34,576 nt of DNA, from contig NZ_JACNMP010000012.1 in NCBI RefSeq assembly GCF_017592335.1, positions 80,001 to 114,576 of the forward strand. Reading direction: 5' to 3'. The translations under genes and the position numbers were made by a program. The DNA comes from Pseudaestuariivita rosea (GTDB lineage: Bacteria > Pseudomonadota > Alphaproteobacteria > Rhodobacterales > Rhodobacteraceae). Of the stretch, positions 16,222-24,896 are shown piece by piece. The number at the start of each line of letters is the position of its first letter. Position 1 is the first letter of the stretch. The notes under the pieces are model-generated. The model was given only the letters and a program-made list of their open reading frames with translations. It searched no databases and was not told the origin of the DNA.

Positions 16222-16293
16222 ATAAATGTGCATTTTACACATTTATTTTGGCCTCTTTCCCCAAAAATGAGCAAATTACACATTTATTTTGGC
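16222..16293. repeat. AT-rich hairpin plus 18-bp direct repeat 3' of the RT
   Basis: ATAAATGTG (16222-16230) and CACATTTAT (16238-16246) form a perfect 9-bp hairpin followed by TTTTGG, which could act as a terminator. TTACACATTTATTTTGGC occurs twice, at 16235-16252 and 16276-16293 (period 41 bp). The stretch from 16107 to 16404, between the convergent ends of the RT gene and purD, holds no gene and nothing else I recognise. It may mark the right boundary of the AT-rich insert. Confidence 0.7.
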
Positions 16294-16404
16294 TTAAAAT
16301 CCATACGCACGCTGCGTTTACTTTTGTGACGCTGCGTCTGTTATGGGCATCCCGATGGCGTCGTTTTCAAAAAGCGCAATATTTTCAGCCTTCTGAAGCC
16401 ATAT

Positions 16405-17670
16405 CTACTCCAACGCACGCCAGCCGATATCGCGGCGGCAGAACCCTTGGGGCCAGTCGATTTGATCCACCAACGCATAGGCCCTGTCCCGCGCCTCTTG
16501 CAGGGTGGCGCCGCGCGCTGTCGCATTCAAAACGCGCCCGCCCGTCGCGATGACCTGCCCGTCTTTCTGCGAGGTGCCTGCGTGGAAACAGATCTCAAAA
16601 CTGCTTTCCGGCAAATCATCCAAACCTTTGATCACGCTGCCTTTTTCATAAGACCCAGGATACCCATCCGCCGCCATCACAACCGTCATCGCATGATCGT
16701 CTGCCCAGTTGACGCGCATCTCGGCCAGCCGCCCCTCGGCGCAAGCCTGCATCAAATCCAGCGCCTGCGCGCCCAGTCGCATCATCAGGACCTGACATTC
16801 CGGATCACCAAACCGCACGTTATATTCCACCAGCCGCGGCTGCCCGTCCTTGATCATCAGCCCTGCATAAAGCACCCCCTTGAACGGCGTTCCACGCCGC
16901 GCCATTTCGGCGACGGTCGGGCGGATGATCTGATCCATCGCCTTGTCTAAGACGTTGTTATCCAACACATTTGCGGGCGAATAAGCGCCCATTCCGCCGG
17001 TGTTCGGCCCTGTGTCGCCTTCGCCCACACGCTTATGATCCTGCGCCGTCCCGATGGGCAAAACATCCTGTCCGTCACACAGTACGAACAGTGACGCTTC
17101 CTCGCCTTCCATGAACTCTTCGATCACAACCTCGGCGCCCGCAGCGCCAAATGCACCACCGAACATATCGTCGATGGCGGCCAGTGCCGTGGCCTCGTCC
17201 ATGGCGACCACAACGCCCTTGCCCGCGGCCAGACCATCGGCCTTCACGACGATGGGCGCCCCTTGTAAATGTATGTATTCCTTGGCTAAATCAGCTTCAT
17301 CAAAACGCGCATAACCTGCCGTCGGCGCACCCGAGGCATCGCAAATTTCCTTTGTGAACGCCTTCGATGCCTCTAATTGCGCCGCCGCTTGGGAACACCC
17401 AAACACCGTCAACCCTGCCGCCTCTAACCGGTCCGTCACACCCGCGGCCAACGGTGCCTCGGGGCCGACAATCACAAAATCAATGGCGTTTTCTTCCGCA
17501 AAATTTGCAACGGCCCCGCCGTTTTCGATATCCAGATCCGCGCATTCCGCAATCGCCGCGATCCCTGCATTGCCCGGCGCCACAATCAGCCGGTCGCACT
17601 TGGGGTTTTGCTTCACCGCCCACGCCAGGCTATGTTCGCGTCCGCCGCCGCCCAGGATCAGAATATTCAT
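16405..17670 (-). CDS. purD: Phosphoribosylamine-glycine ligase
   Basis: 421 aa, the usual length for monofunctional PurD (GAR synthetase), which joins glycine to phosphoribosylamine with ATP in purine synthesis. The N-terminus MNILILGGGGREHSLAWA is the family P-loop-like start. An ATP-grasp core follows, with APIVVKADGLAAGKGVVVA, EEFMEGEEASLFVLCDG, GPNTGGMGAYSP and the metal-binding RFGDPECQVLMMRL. It is divergent from xseA with about 75 nt between starts and convergent with the RT island. It is the intact core gene bordering the insert. Confidence 0.97.
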   Translation of the reverse strand: MNILILGGGGREHSLAWAVKQNPKCDRLIVAPGNAGIAAIAECADLDIENGGAVANFAEENAIDFVIVGPEAPLAAGVTDRLEAAGLTVFGCSQAAAQLEASKAFTKEICDASGAPTAGYARFDEADLAKEYIHLQGAPIVVKADGLAAGKGVVVAMDEATALAAIDDMFGGAFGAAGAEVVIEEFMEGEEASLFVLCDGQDVLPIGTAQDHKRVGEGDTGPNTGGMGAYSPANVLDNNVLDKAMDQIIRPTVAEMARRGTPFKGVLYAGLMIKDGQPRLVEYNVRFGDPECQVLMMRLGAQALDLMQACAEGRLAEMRVNWADDHAMTVVMAADGYPGSYEKGSVIKGLDDLPESSFEICFHAGTSQKDGQVIATGGRVLNATARGATLQEARDRAYALVDQIDWPQGFCRRDIGWRALE

Positions 17671-17745
17671 ACGTACCCACCTCTTGCTTGGCCTTTGCTG
17701 TGGCGCGTTCTAAGATCAAGCAGACCCAAGCACAAGCGAGCTGTC

Positions 17746-19284
17746 ATGGACCTGATCGACGACCCCATTCCCGGTGAAAACGCCCCCGAATTCACCGTGA
17801 CTGAAATCTCAGGCGCGATCAAACGCACGATCGAAGGTGAGTTCAGCCATGTTCGTGTACGCGGGGAAATCGGGCGTGTATCACGGCCACGGTCAGGGCA
17901 TGTGTACCTTGATCTGAAAGACGACCGATCGGTGCTGTCGGGTGTGATCTGGAAAGGCGTCGCCAGCCGTTTGGCCACACAGCCGGAAGAGGGGCTGGAG
18001 GTCGTCGCAACAGGTAAACTGACCACCTTTGGCGGGCAGTCAAAGTATCAGATCGTGATCGAGGACATCGCCCCGGCCGGCATGGGCGCCCTGATGGCGA
18101 TGCTGGAGAAACGCAAGAAAACCCTTGAGGCCGAAGGACTTTTTGATCCCGCACGTAAAAAACCATTGCCCTATCTACCCGAGGTGATTGGCGTTGTGAC
18201 GTCGCCTTCGGGGGCCGTGATCCGCGATATCCTGCACCGTCTGCGCGACCGGTTCCCGCGCAAAGTCATGGTATGGCCTATTGCCGTTCAGGGGGTAAAT
18301 TGCGCGCCCGAGGTCACCCGCGCTATCAAAGGGTTCAACGCCATGACGCCCGGCGGCGCGCTGCCACGGCCTGACCTGCTGATTGTGGCGCGGGGCGGTG
18401 GTTCGATCGAGGACCTGTGGGGCTTTAACGAAGAAAGCGTGGCACGTGCCGCAGTGGCATCTGACATTCCGCTGATCTCGGCCGTCGGGCATGAAACCGA
18501 TACGACGCTGATCGACTATGTCTCGGACCGGCGGGCGCCGACGCCGACGGCCGCTGCTGAACTGGCAGTCCCTGTCAGGATCGAACTGCTGGCCTGGGTC
18601 GATGGCCAAGACGCCCGCATGACCCGCGCGCTAAGCAATCTGATCGGCCAACGAAAACAGCGCCTGAGGGATCTGTCGCGCGCCCTTCCGCGCCCCGAAA
18701 CACTGGTGGCACAAGCCCGGCAACGCCTGGATTACATCGAAGACCGGCTGCCCGCCGCGCTTAGATTAGCCGCACAACGCAAAAAGCTGAAGCTGTCCGA
18801 GATATCAGGCGGTCTGAAACCATCCGTCCTGTCCCGCAGTTTGCGCGAAGACGGCAGAAAACTGGATGACCGCATCGCGCGACTGACCCCCGCACTGGCC
18901 CGAAATAATCGCGACAAAAGACTGCGACTGGATCAGACCGCGCGCGGTCTGCGTCTGCAGTTGCTGCAAGACGATCTGCATCGAAAGTCGGATCGCTTTA
19001 CACAAACCGTCAAACGACTGATAGATGCAGCCAATCGTCAGCAAGTTGACAGACACGCCAGACTGACCAGTCTGGACAGGTTGCGCGAAACTCTGGGATA
19101 CAAGGCGACATTGAAACGGGGGTATGCCGTTGTGCGTGGTGATGGCGATGTGGTGACATCAAAAGACAAAGCAGGCCAGGCAACCATTCTGGAACTTGAA
19201 TTCGCAGATGGTCGCCTGACCCTAGGGGCAAAACCACATAAGACCAACAAAACTAGCGCCCCCGAACAAGGTTCTTTGTTCTGA
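17746..19284 (+). CDS. xseA: Exodeoxyribonuclease VII large subunit
   Basis: 512 aa from the ATG at 17746; the frame is open back to 17608 but that overlaps the purD start. An N-terminal OB fold (EFTVTEISGAIKRTIEGEFSHVRVRGEIG) is followed by the catalytic core with GVVTSPSGAVIRDILHR, the glycine-rich LLIVARGGGSIEDLWGFNEE and SAVGHETDTTLIDYVSDRRAPTPTAAAE. A long Arg/Leu-rich coiled coil and the C-terminal LKRGYAVVR motif complete the family pattern. ExoVII degrades single-stranded DNA and needs the small subunit XseB, which is not in this window. The ribosome site (GCGAG) is weak. Confidence 0.96.
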   Translation: MDLIDDPIPGENAPEFTVTEISGAIKRTIEGEFSHVRVRGEIGRVSRPRSGHVYLDLKDDRSVLSGVIWKGVASRLATQPEEGLEVVATGKLTTFGGQSKYQIVIEDIAPAGMGALMAMLEKRKKTLEAEGLFDPARKKPLPYLPEVIGVVTSPSGAVIRDILHRLRDRFPRKVMVWPIAVQGVNCAPEVTRAIKGFNAMTPGGALPRPDLLIVARGGGSIEDLWGFNEESVARAAVASDIPLISAVGHETDTTLIDYVSDRRAPTPTAAAELAVPVRIELLAWVDGQDARMTRALSNLIGQRKQRLRDLSRALPRPETLVAQARQRLDYIEDRLPAALRLAAQRKKLKLSEISGGLKPSVLSRSLREDGRKLDDRIARLTPALARNNRDKRLRLDQTARGLRLQLLQDDLHRKSDRFTQTVKRLIDAANRQQVDRHARLTSLDRLRETLGYKATLKRGYAVVRGDGDVVTSKDKAGQATILELEFADGRLTLGAKPHKTNKTSAPEQGSLF

Positions 19285-19338
19285 CCTCTTAGTTCCCCAA
19301 GCCAGAACATTGTCCGTATATTTTGAACTCTCTTACTT

Positions 19339-19737
19339 CTAAACACCCACTTCAGGCCCAGCACACATCATTGGCTGATCAGCCTGCTTTAACTCATACA
19401 GTTTGGTCGAGTCGGGATCGTTTTCAAAAACCGCAACGATCCCGTCCTGTTCCTGATAAAAACTCCAACATTGTGGATTTGGATTGTCCTCGTAAACAAA
19501 ACAGATCAACTCCGCATCCACGTACCAGTATCCCTCGCTACACTCACCATTTAAAAACGACCAACGTACTCGACGGTCGGACAGATACTCCTCTGCGCCA
19601 TAGGGCGGCAGACCCACCTCGCCGTAAAAGATTGTCTTTCCAGTGACATACTCTTCGAATTCCTGCGGGCTCATCCGGTTTTCCGGTGCCCCCCATACTG
19701 GCAACGCAACAAGCAGTAAGACAATCAAAAGCCTCAT
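19339..19737 (-). CDS. Small secreted protein, function unknown
   Basis: 132 aa from the ATG at 19737 (AAGGTG 5 nt upstream). Residues 1-17 form a signal peptide (MRLLIVLLLVALPVWG). The mature part is acidic and aromatic-rich, with three conserved-looking Cys around residues 65, 78 and 90 and a C-terminal one, and a motif GKTIFYGEVGLPPYGAEEYL near its start. I recognise no named family. The C-terminal half runs to an abrupt end without domain signatures. It is predicted to be periplasmic; its gene is divergent from the NuoE-NuoF fusion and shares the Irr-like palindrome region. Confidence 0.75.
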   Translation of the reverse strand: MRLLIVLLLVALPVWGAPENRMSPQEFEEYVTGKTIFYGEVGLPPYGAEEYLSDRRVRWSFLNGECSEGYWYVDAELICFVYEDNPNPQCWSFYQEQDGIVAVFENDPDSTKLYELKQADQPMMCAGPEVGV

Positions 19738-19811
19738 AGGTACACCTTGGCAAAATCTTAACGGTTGCGCCAAGCCCGCCTGCCACTCATCGGCAAATTT
19801 CAGCTACAACC

Positions 19812-19826
19812 ATAGAATGATTCTAT
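19812..19826. promoter_or_regulatory. Irr-box-like palindrome
   Basis: ATAGAAT-G-ATTCTAT is a perfect 7+1+7 palindrome. Its core TAGAATGATTCTA matches the iron control element bound by Irr in alphaproteobacteria (TTTAGAA-N3-TTCTAAA) at all core positions; only the outermost bases differ. It lies about 75 nt upstream of the small secreted gene at 19737 and about 100 nt upstream of the iron-sulfur fusion protein at 19928. Irr commonly represses iron-using proteins when iron is scarce, which suits the latter. Confidence 0.6.
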
Positions 19827-19927
19827 AATTCACTTACGGGACCGGAATGGACAGGGGGTGTCGCATTTAACCGTTTGGCAGTATTCGAATTCATCTATAA
19901 AAAGGCAGATGGTTCGGAGGAACGCCC

Positions 19928-21613
19928 GTGGCGCTTGATGAAAAACAGGGAATTTGGAAGTCCGGCAAGGGCAAAGGACGCAAAACGCCCAAGGGTCGGC
20001 AACTGGATGATCTTGCCCAGCGAGAGGTGTGCGAATTGCTCGGCGATGTTCCGCGTAGGCGGGACCTTCTCATCGAGCATCTGCACATTTTACAGGATCA
20101 TTTTGGATATCTGTCCGCCCGACATCTGCGCGCACTGGCCGAAGAGATGCGACTCGGTATGGCTGAAGTCTATGAAGTTGCGACGTTTTATGCACATTTC
20201 GATGTCGTGAAAGAGGATGAGGCGCCACCGCCAGCCATAACGATTCGCGTCTGTGATTCGCTTTCGTGCGAATTGGCAGGGGCACAGAAACTGAAAGCCG
20301 CACTGGAAAACGGGCTAGATGATGGCCAGGTTCGCGTGCTGCGCGCGCCCTGCATGGGCCGCTGCGATACCGCACCAACGGTCGAATTGGGGCATAATCA
20401 TATCGATCACGCAACACCGGATAAGATCACCGCAGCCATCGCGGCGAGCGACTTCAGCCCCGAGATACCCGATTATTGTTGCCTGAATGAATACAAAGCC
20501 GACGGCGGCTATCGCACTCTGACAGCATTACGGGCGGGCGGCGATCCCGAAAGCATTCAGGGCAAACTGTTGGACGCCGGGCTGCGCGGTCTTGGGGGGG
20601 CGGGGTTCCCATCAGGTCGAAAGTGGTCGTTCGTGCGCAGCTACGATGGGCCCCGTTATCTGGCCGTGAACGGTGACGAAGGCGAACCGGGGACCCTCAA
20701 GGATCGCCACCATCTGGAACGCGACCCGCACATGTTTCTGGAAGGTATGCTGATTGCGGCCTGGGCGATCGAGGCCGAGACCTGCTTTATCTATATGCGC
20801 GATGAATACCCCGCGGTGCTGGAAATCCTGCGGCGCGAGATCAAGGCGATTGAGGACGCAGGCATTGTCCAGCCGGGCTATATCGATCTGCGCCGCGGCG
20901 CGGGCGCCTATATCTGCGGTGAAGAAAGCGCGATGATCGAAAGCATCGAGGGCAAGCGCGGCCTGCCCCGCCACCGCCCGCCCTTTGTGGCGCAGGTCGG
21001 TATCTTTGGTCAGCCGACGCTGGTTCATAATGTCGAGACGCTTTATTGGGTGACCCGTATTTGCCGGAACGGGCCCGAGGTTTTGAACAGTGTTGAAAAG
21101 AATGGTCGGCGTGGTTTACGAAACTATTCGATTTCGGGGCGGGTCAAAAATCCGGGCGTCTATCTATTGCCCGCTGGATCGACGATCATTGATATCATTG
21201 AAGCTGCAGGCGGCATGATGGAAGGTCACGTTTTCAAGGCCTATCAGCCGGGTGGGCCGTCATCTGGTCTGCTGCCTGCGTCCCTGAATGATGTGCCACT
21301 GGATTTTGACACGTTGCAGGACCACGGCACTTTCATCGGGTCGGCCGCTGTTGTCGTTCTGTCTGACCAGGATAGCGCCCGTGCTGCGGCGCTGAACATG
21401 CTTCGGTTTTTTGAAGACGAAAGCTGTGGTCAATGCACTCCCTGCCGCGTGGGCTGTGAAAAGGCCGTCAAGCTGATGCAAGCCGACAGTTGGGATCAGC
21501 CCTTGCTGGAGGAGCTTTGCACAGCCATGGCCGATACATCGATCTGTGGCCTAGGGCAAGCAGCGCCGAACCCGATCCGGCTGACAATGAAGCATTTTTC
21601 GGACGAGATATAA
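19928..21613 (+). CDS. NuoE-NuoF fusion, formate-dehydrogenase-type diaphorase subunit
   Basis: 561 aa starting at GTG with GGAGG 7-8 nt upstream. Residues about 30-175 are a NuoE/FdsG-like thioredoxin fold with 2Fe-2S ligands C109, C114, C142 and C146 (CDSLSC and CMGRC). Residues about 195-561 are NuoF/FdsB-like: GLGGAGFPSGRKW (FMN/NADH), VNGDEGEPGTLKDR, GAGAYICGEESAMIES, and the 4Fe-4S cluster CGQCTPC (C500, C503, C506) with C540. The two modules are normally separate in complex I and in many formate dehydrogenases; the fusion passes electrons between NADH and iron-sulfur centres. No molybdenum alpha subunit or fdhD lies next to it here, so its partner is unknown from this window. The palindrome above may tie it to iron supply. 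Confidence 0.93.
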   Translation: MALDEKQGIWKSGKGKGRKTPKGRQLDDLAQREVCELLGDVPRRRDLLIEHLHILQDHFGYLSARHLRALAEEMRLGMAEVYEVATFYAHFDVVKEDEAPPPAITIRVCDSLSCELAGAQKLKAALENGLDDGQVRVLRAPCMGRCDTAPTVELGHNHIDHATPDKITAAIAASDFSPEIPDYCCLNEYKADGGYRTLTALRAGGDPESIQGKLLDAGLRGLGGAGFPSGRKWSFVRSYDGPRYLAVNGDEGEPGTLKDRHHLERDPHMFLEGMLIAAWAIEAETCFIYMRDEYPAVLEILRREIKAIEDAGIVQPGYIDLRRGAGAYICGEESAMIESIEGKRGLPRHRPPFVAQVGIFGQPTLVHNVETLYWVTRICRNGPEVLNSVEKNGRRGLRNYSISGRVKNPGVYLLPAGSTIIDIIEAAGGMMEGHVFKAYQPGGPSSGLLPASLNDVPLDFDTLQDHGTFIGSAAVVVLSDQDSARAAALNMLRFFEDESCGQCTPCRVGCEKAVKLMQADSWDQPLLEELCTAMADTSICGLGQAAPNPIRLTMKHFSDEI

Positions 21614-21674
21614 GGCCGTCCTGGCCCGCGCAGGAATTAACGTAACAAGCTACAGCTAGTTTAGTCGTCTTTAC

Positions 21675-22085
21675 CTATTCAATCTGCCTATAAGGTCCGA
21701 TTGTCCGCCCCATACCAATGAAATGCTCAAATCCCGCGCGTTCATATAGGGAAACCGCCTTTTTGCTAGCGATCAAGCTGATAAAACAGCTTTCCGGCAG
21801 TTCGGCATAACACCACGTCACCAGACGTTCTGTGATGGCGCAACCCCAGCCTTGCCCTTGAAAATCGGGATGTACCGCGATGTCCGCTAAAAGCGCGAAG
21901 CACCCACCGTCGCCAATCACCCGGCCCATACCAACCAACTGTCCGGCCTCACGCAGCCATACCGCATAAAGCGCACCGGTTAACCCACGGGCCGCGGCCT
22001 GGTGTGTTCTGATGCCAAGGCCAGCCGCCGCCCGCAGATCGATGTATTCCTGCACTGTGGCAGGTGTCTGCGACCACTTAACCAT
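21675..22085 (-). CDS. GNAT-family N-acetyltransferase
   Basis: 136 aa from the ATG at 22085 (a GTG two codons earlier at 22091 is also possible). Domain features are the acetyl-CoA-binding motif A (ADIAVHPDFQGQGWGCAITERL, containing Q-x-x-G-x-G-x-A) and the motif B end SLYERAGFEHF. The substrate is not readable. The ATG overlaps the end of ftsY by 8 nt (ATGGTTAA), so the two are cotranslated and probably cotranscribed. A role in modification of a small molecule or protein terminus is equally possible. Confidence 0.9.
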   Translation of the reverse strand: MVKWSQTPATVQEYIDLRAAAGLGIRTHQAAARGLTGALYAVWLREAGQLVGMGRVIGDGGCFALLADIAVHPDFQGQGWGCAITERLVTWCYAELPESCFISLIASKKAVSLYERAGFEHFIGMGRTIGPYRQIE

Positions 22086-23121
22086 CAACACCCGTTAATG
22101 CCTTGGCGAAGTCTTCCGGGTCGAAAGGTGCCAGATCGTCAATCTGTTCGCCGACCCCAATCGCATGGATCGGCAGCCCGAATTTATCGGCCAGCGCGAC
22201 CAGAACGCCGCCCTTGGCCGTGCCGTCCAGTTTGGTCATGACCAGTCCCGTGACATCTGCCAGCTTCTGGAATGTCTCGACCTGACTTAGCGCATTCTGC
22301 CCGGTCGTGGCGTCCAGAACCAACAGTGTGTTGTGTGGTGCGGTTTCGTCCTGCTTGCGGATGACCCGAACGATCTTGGCCAGTTCCTCCATCAGATCGG
22401 CGCGATTTTGCAACCGCCCTGCGGTATCGATCATCAGCAAATCGGCACCGTCGGCTTTGGCCTGCGCCAAAGCGTCAAATGCCAGACTGGCGGGGTCCGA
22501 TCCTTCGGGCGCTGTCAACACTGGAACGCCCGCGCGTTCACCCCAGACCTGCAACTGTTCTACAGCAGCCGCGCGAAATGTATCGCCCGCGGCAATCACC
22601 ACCTTTTTGCCCGCGGCGCGAAACTGGCTGGCCAGTTTTCCGATGGTCGTGGTCTTGCCCGAGCCATTGACGCCCACCACCAGAACGACCTGGGGTTTGT
22701 TGGGATAAAGCGGCATCGGCTTGGCGACATTTTCCATAATGCGGGACACTTCTGCGGACAGAAGAGCCTTGATTTCATCGGTCGATACCTTCTTGCCAAA
22801 GTGGCCCTCGGCCATATTGGCGGTCACCCGCAAGGCCGTATCGACGCCCATGTCAGATGCGATCAGCAGTTCTTCCAGTTGCTCAAGCATGTCGTCATCC
22901 AGCGCACGGCGCACGACGACCTTATCACCGCGGCCCAACATACGACCCAAAACACCCGGCTTGGGTTGTGGTGCAACCTGTTGCACCGGCGCTTCTTGCT
23001 GAACAGCCTCGGGCTGGGACGCCTCAACCTCGCCGCCCTCTTCGACAATTGCATCCAGGCCCTCTTCAATCTTGGAAGAGGACTTGAACATCCGATCTTT
23101 CAGTTTCTTGAAAAATGCCAT
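22078..23121 (-). CDS. ftsY: Signal recognition particle receptor FtsY
   Basis: 347 aa. A short acidic N-terminal region (1-65) carries no membrane helix, which is usual for FtsY, a peripheral membrane GTPase that docks SRP-bound ribosomes at the Sec translocon. The NG domain follows with Walker A GVNGSGKT (150-157), GDTFRAAAVEQL, the DTAGR loop (232-236), TKLDG (296-300) and the C-terminal GVGEQIDDLAPFD. The N-terminus KKLKDRMFKSSSKIEEGLD is basic and amphipathic. It is divergent from the 5'-nucleotidase and overlaps the GNAT gene downstream. The ribosome site is GGTGG. Confidence 0.97.
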   Translation of the reverse strand: MAFFKKLKDRMFKSSSKIEEGLDAIVEEGGEVEASQPEAVQQEAPVQQVAPQPKPGVLGRMLGRGDKVVVRRALDDDMLEQLEELLIASDMGVDTALRVTANMAEGHFGKKVSTDEIKALLSAEVSRIMENVAKPMPLYPNKPQVVLVVGVNGSGKTTTIGKLASQFRAAGKKVVIAAGDTFRAAAVEQLQVWGERAGVPVLTAPEGSDPASLAFDALAQAKADGADLLMIDTAGRLQNRADLMEELAKIVRVIRKQDETAPHNTLLVLDATTGQNALSQVETFQKLADVTGLVMTKLDGTAKGGVLVALADKFGLPIHAIGVGEQIDDLAPFDPEDFAKALTGVDG

Positions 23122-23280
23122 TCCACCACCGTCACTTGCATTGACCCCACCTAATGGCTTTGCGCCAGATTTGAAACCTTGATCTGTGCCGCAAGGTCAG
23201 TCTTTCAAAGGTCATCTTGTCCATTTGACATTCCCCGACCAATGGACACGATAGTTAAGTCCAACAATGAGGGTTCAAAA

Positions 23281-24858
23281 ATGAACATACGATTCCTTTC
23301 CTCTGCTGCCGCGGTCGCGCTTATGACGACGACAGCGTCGGCGGAATACACCCTGCATGTCATCCATATAAACGACCTGCACAGCAGGATTGAGCCGATC
23401 AACCGTTTCGACAGCACCTGTTCGGCCGAAGATAATGCCGAAGGCAAATGCTTTGGCGGCGTCGCACGGGTTGCCACCAAGATCAATGACTTGCGCGAAG
23501 AGCTGGCCGGTCAGAATGTGATCGTTCTGGATGCGGGCGACCAGTATCAGGGGTCGCTGATGTACACGACCTATAAAGGCGATGTTGAAGCCGAGATGAT
23601 GGAAAAGATCGGTTTTGACGCAATGGCCGTGGGCAATCACGAATTCGATGATGGCCCCGAAGGTCTGGCCAAGCTGGCCGATGGTGTCAGCTTTCCTGTG
23701 ATCTCGGGCAATCTGGATCTGTCGTCTTCGAACGTGCTGAACGGCAAGGTCGAAAATCATGTGGTTCTTGAAGTGGGTGGCGAACGGATCGGCATCGTTT
23801 CGGCCCTGGCGACCGACACCGTCGAAACATCAAGCCCCGGTGCAAATGTTATATTCCAGGATGAGATTGAAAGTCTTTCAGCCGATGTTGCCACGCTGGA
23901 GGCCGAAGGCGTTGATAAGATTATCGCGTTGACCCACGTCGGACTTCCCAAGGATATTGCCATTGCCGAAGCCGTCGAAGGGCTGGACGCCGTGGTGGGC
24001 GGCCATTCTCATACCCTGTTTTCAAACACAGAAGAAGGCGCCGAAGCTTATCCACGGATGGTTGGCGACACACCTGTCGTTCAAGCCTATGCCTATTCGA
24101 AATACGTCGGTCATCTGGTGCTGACCTTTGATGATGCCGGCAATGTGACAAGCGCCACGGGTGATACGATTCTATTGGATGCCAGCGTTCAGGAAGACCC
24201 CGAAATCGTTGCGCGTGTTGCCGAACTGGCCGGTCCGATCGAAGAGATGAAAACGCGCGTGGTGGCTGAAACCGCCGAACCGATTGAAGGGGACCGCAGC
24301 GTTTGTCGCGCGATGGAATGCCCGATGGGTAATCTGGTGGCCGATGCGATGCTGGACCGTGTCAGAGATCAAGGTGTGACGATCGCATTTCAGAATGGCG
24401 GCGGTCTGCGTGCCTCGATCGATGCGGGCGAAGTGACAATGGGCGAAGTGCTGACCGTGCTGCCGTTCCAGAACACCCTGTCAACATTCCAGATCAGCGG
24501 TCAGGGCCTGATTGATGCGCTGGAAAATGGTGTCAGCCAGGTTGAGGATGGTGCCGGTCGTTTTCCACAGGTTGCAGGCATGAGATTTGTCTGGGACGAC
24601 GAAGGTGAACCTGGCAATCGGATTCGCACGGTTGAGGTCATGGATGGTGATCAGTGGGTCCAGATCGACCGCGAACAGGTCTATTCGGTTGTGACTAATA
24701 ATTATGTTCGCAACGGCGGTGATGGTTACAGCATGTTCTCAACCGATGGGATGAATGCCTATGATTACGGCCCCGATCTGGCGGATGTAACGGCGGAATA
24801 TCTGGCAAAAGTCGGTCCCTATACGCCCTATACCGACGGCCGTATTACACAGGAATAA
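23281..24858 (+). CDS. Periplasmic UshA-like 5'-nucleotidase / metallophosphoesterase
   Basis: 525 aa from the ATG at 23281 (GAGGG about 7 nt upstream). A signal peptide ends near TTTASA (residue 21). The metallophosphatase half has the metal ligands NDLHS (31-35), GDQ (86-88), GNHEFD (118-123), LTHVG (217-221) and GGHSHT (240-245), the calcineurin-like set. The second half is a 5'-nucleotidase C-terminal domain with FQNGGGLRASIDAGEVTMGEV and NNYVRNGGDGYSMF, typical substrate-binding parts. Enzymes of this kind hydrolyse extracellular nucleotides or nucleotide sugars for phosphate and nucleoside scavenging. Which nucleotide is used cannot be told. Confidence 0.95.
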   Translation: MNIRFLSSAAAVALMTTTASAEYTLHVIHINDLHSRIEPINRFDSTCSAEDNAEGKCFGGVARVATKINDLREELAGQNVIVLDAGDQYQGSLMYTTYKGDVEAEMMEKIGFDAMAVGNHEFDDGPEGLAKLADGVSFPVISGNLDLSSSNVLNGKVENHVVLEVGGERIGIVSALATDTVETSSPGANVIFQDEIESLSADVATLEAEGVDKIIALTHVGLPKDIAIAEAVEGLDAVVGGHSHTLFSNTEEGAEAYPRMVGDTPVVQAYAYSKYVGHLVLTFDDAGNVTSATGDTILLDASVQEDPEIVARVAELAGPIEEMKTRVVAETAEPIEGDRSVCRAMECPMGNLVADAMLDRVRDQGVTIAFQNGGGLRASIDAGEVTMGEVLTVLPFQNTLSTFQISGQGLIDALENGVSQVEDGAGRFPQVAGMRFVWDDEGEPGNRIRTVEVMDGDQWVQIDREQVYSVVTNNYVRNGGDGYSMFSTDGMNAYDYGPDLADVTAEYLAKVGPYTPYTDGRITQE

Positions 24859-24864
24859 GAACAA

Positions 24865-24890
24865 GAATGCCCCGGTCTGCCGGGGCATTC
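24865..24890. terminator. Terminator hairpin between convergent genes
   Basis: A perfect 11-bp stem GAATGCCCCGG / CCGGGGCATTC with a TCTG loop lies between the stop codons of the nucleotidase gene and the minus-strand gene ending at 24897. On the minus strand it is followed by a T-rich stretch (TTGTTCTTATT), so it best ends the leftward operon; it may also block the rightward one. Confidence 0.75.
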
Positions 24891-24896
24891 GCACCC

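Noticed and set aside
16222-16293. Integron attC site or phage att site
   Set aside because: No GTTRRRY / RYYYAAC core pair is present and no integrase gene or matching second copy at the left border was found.
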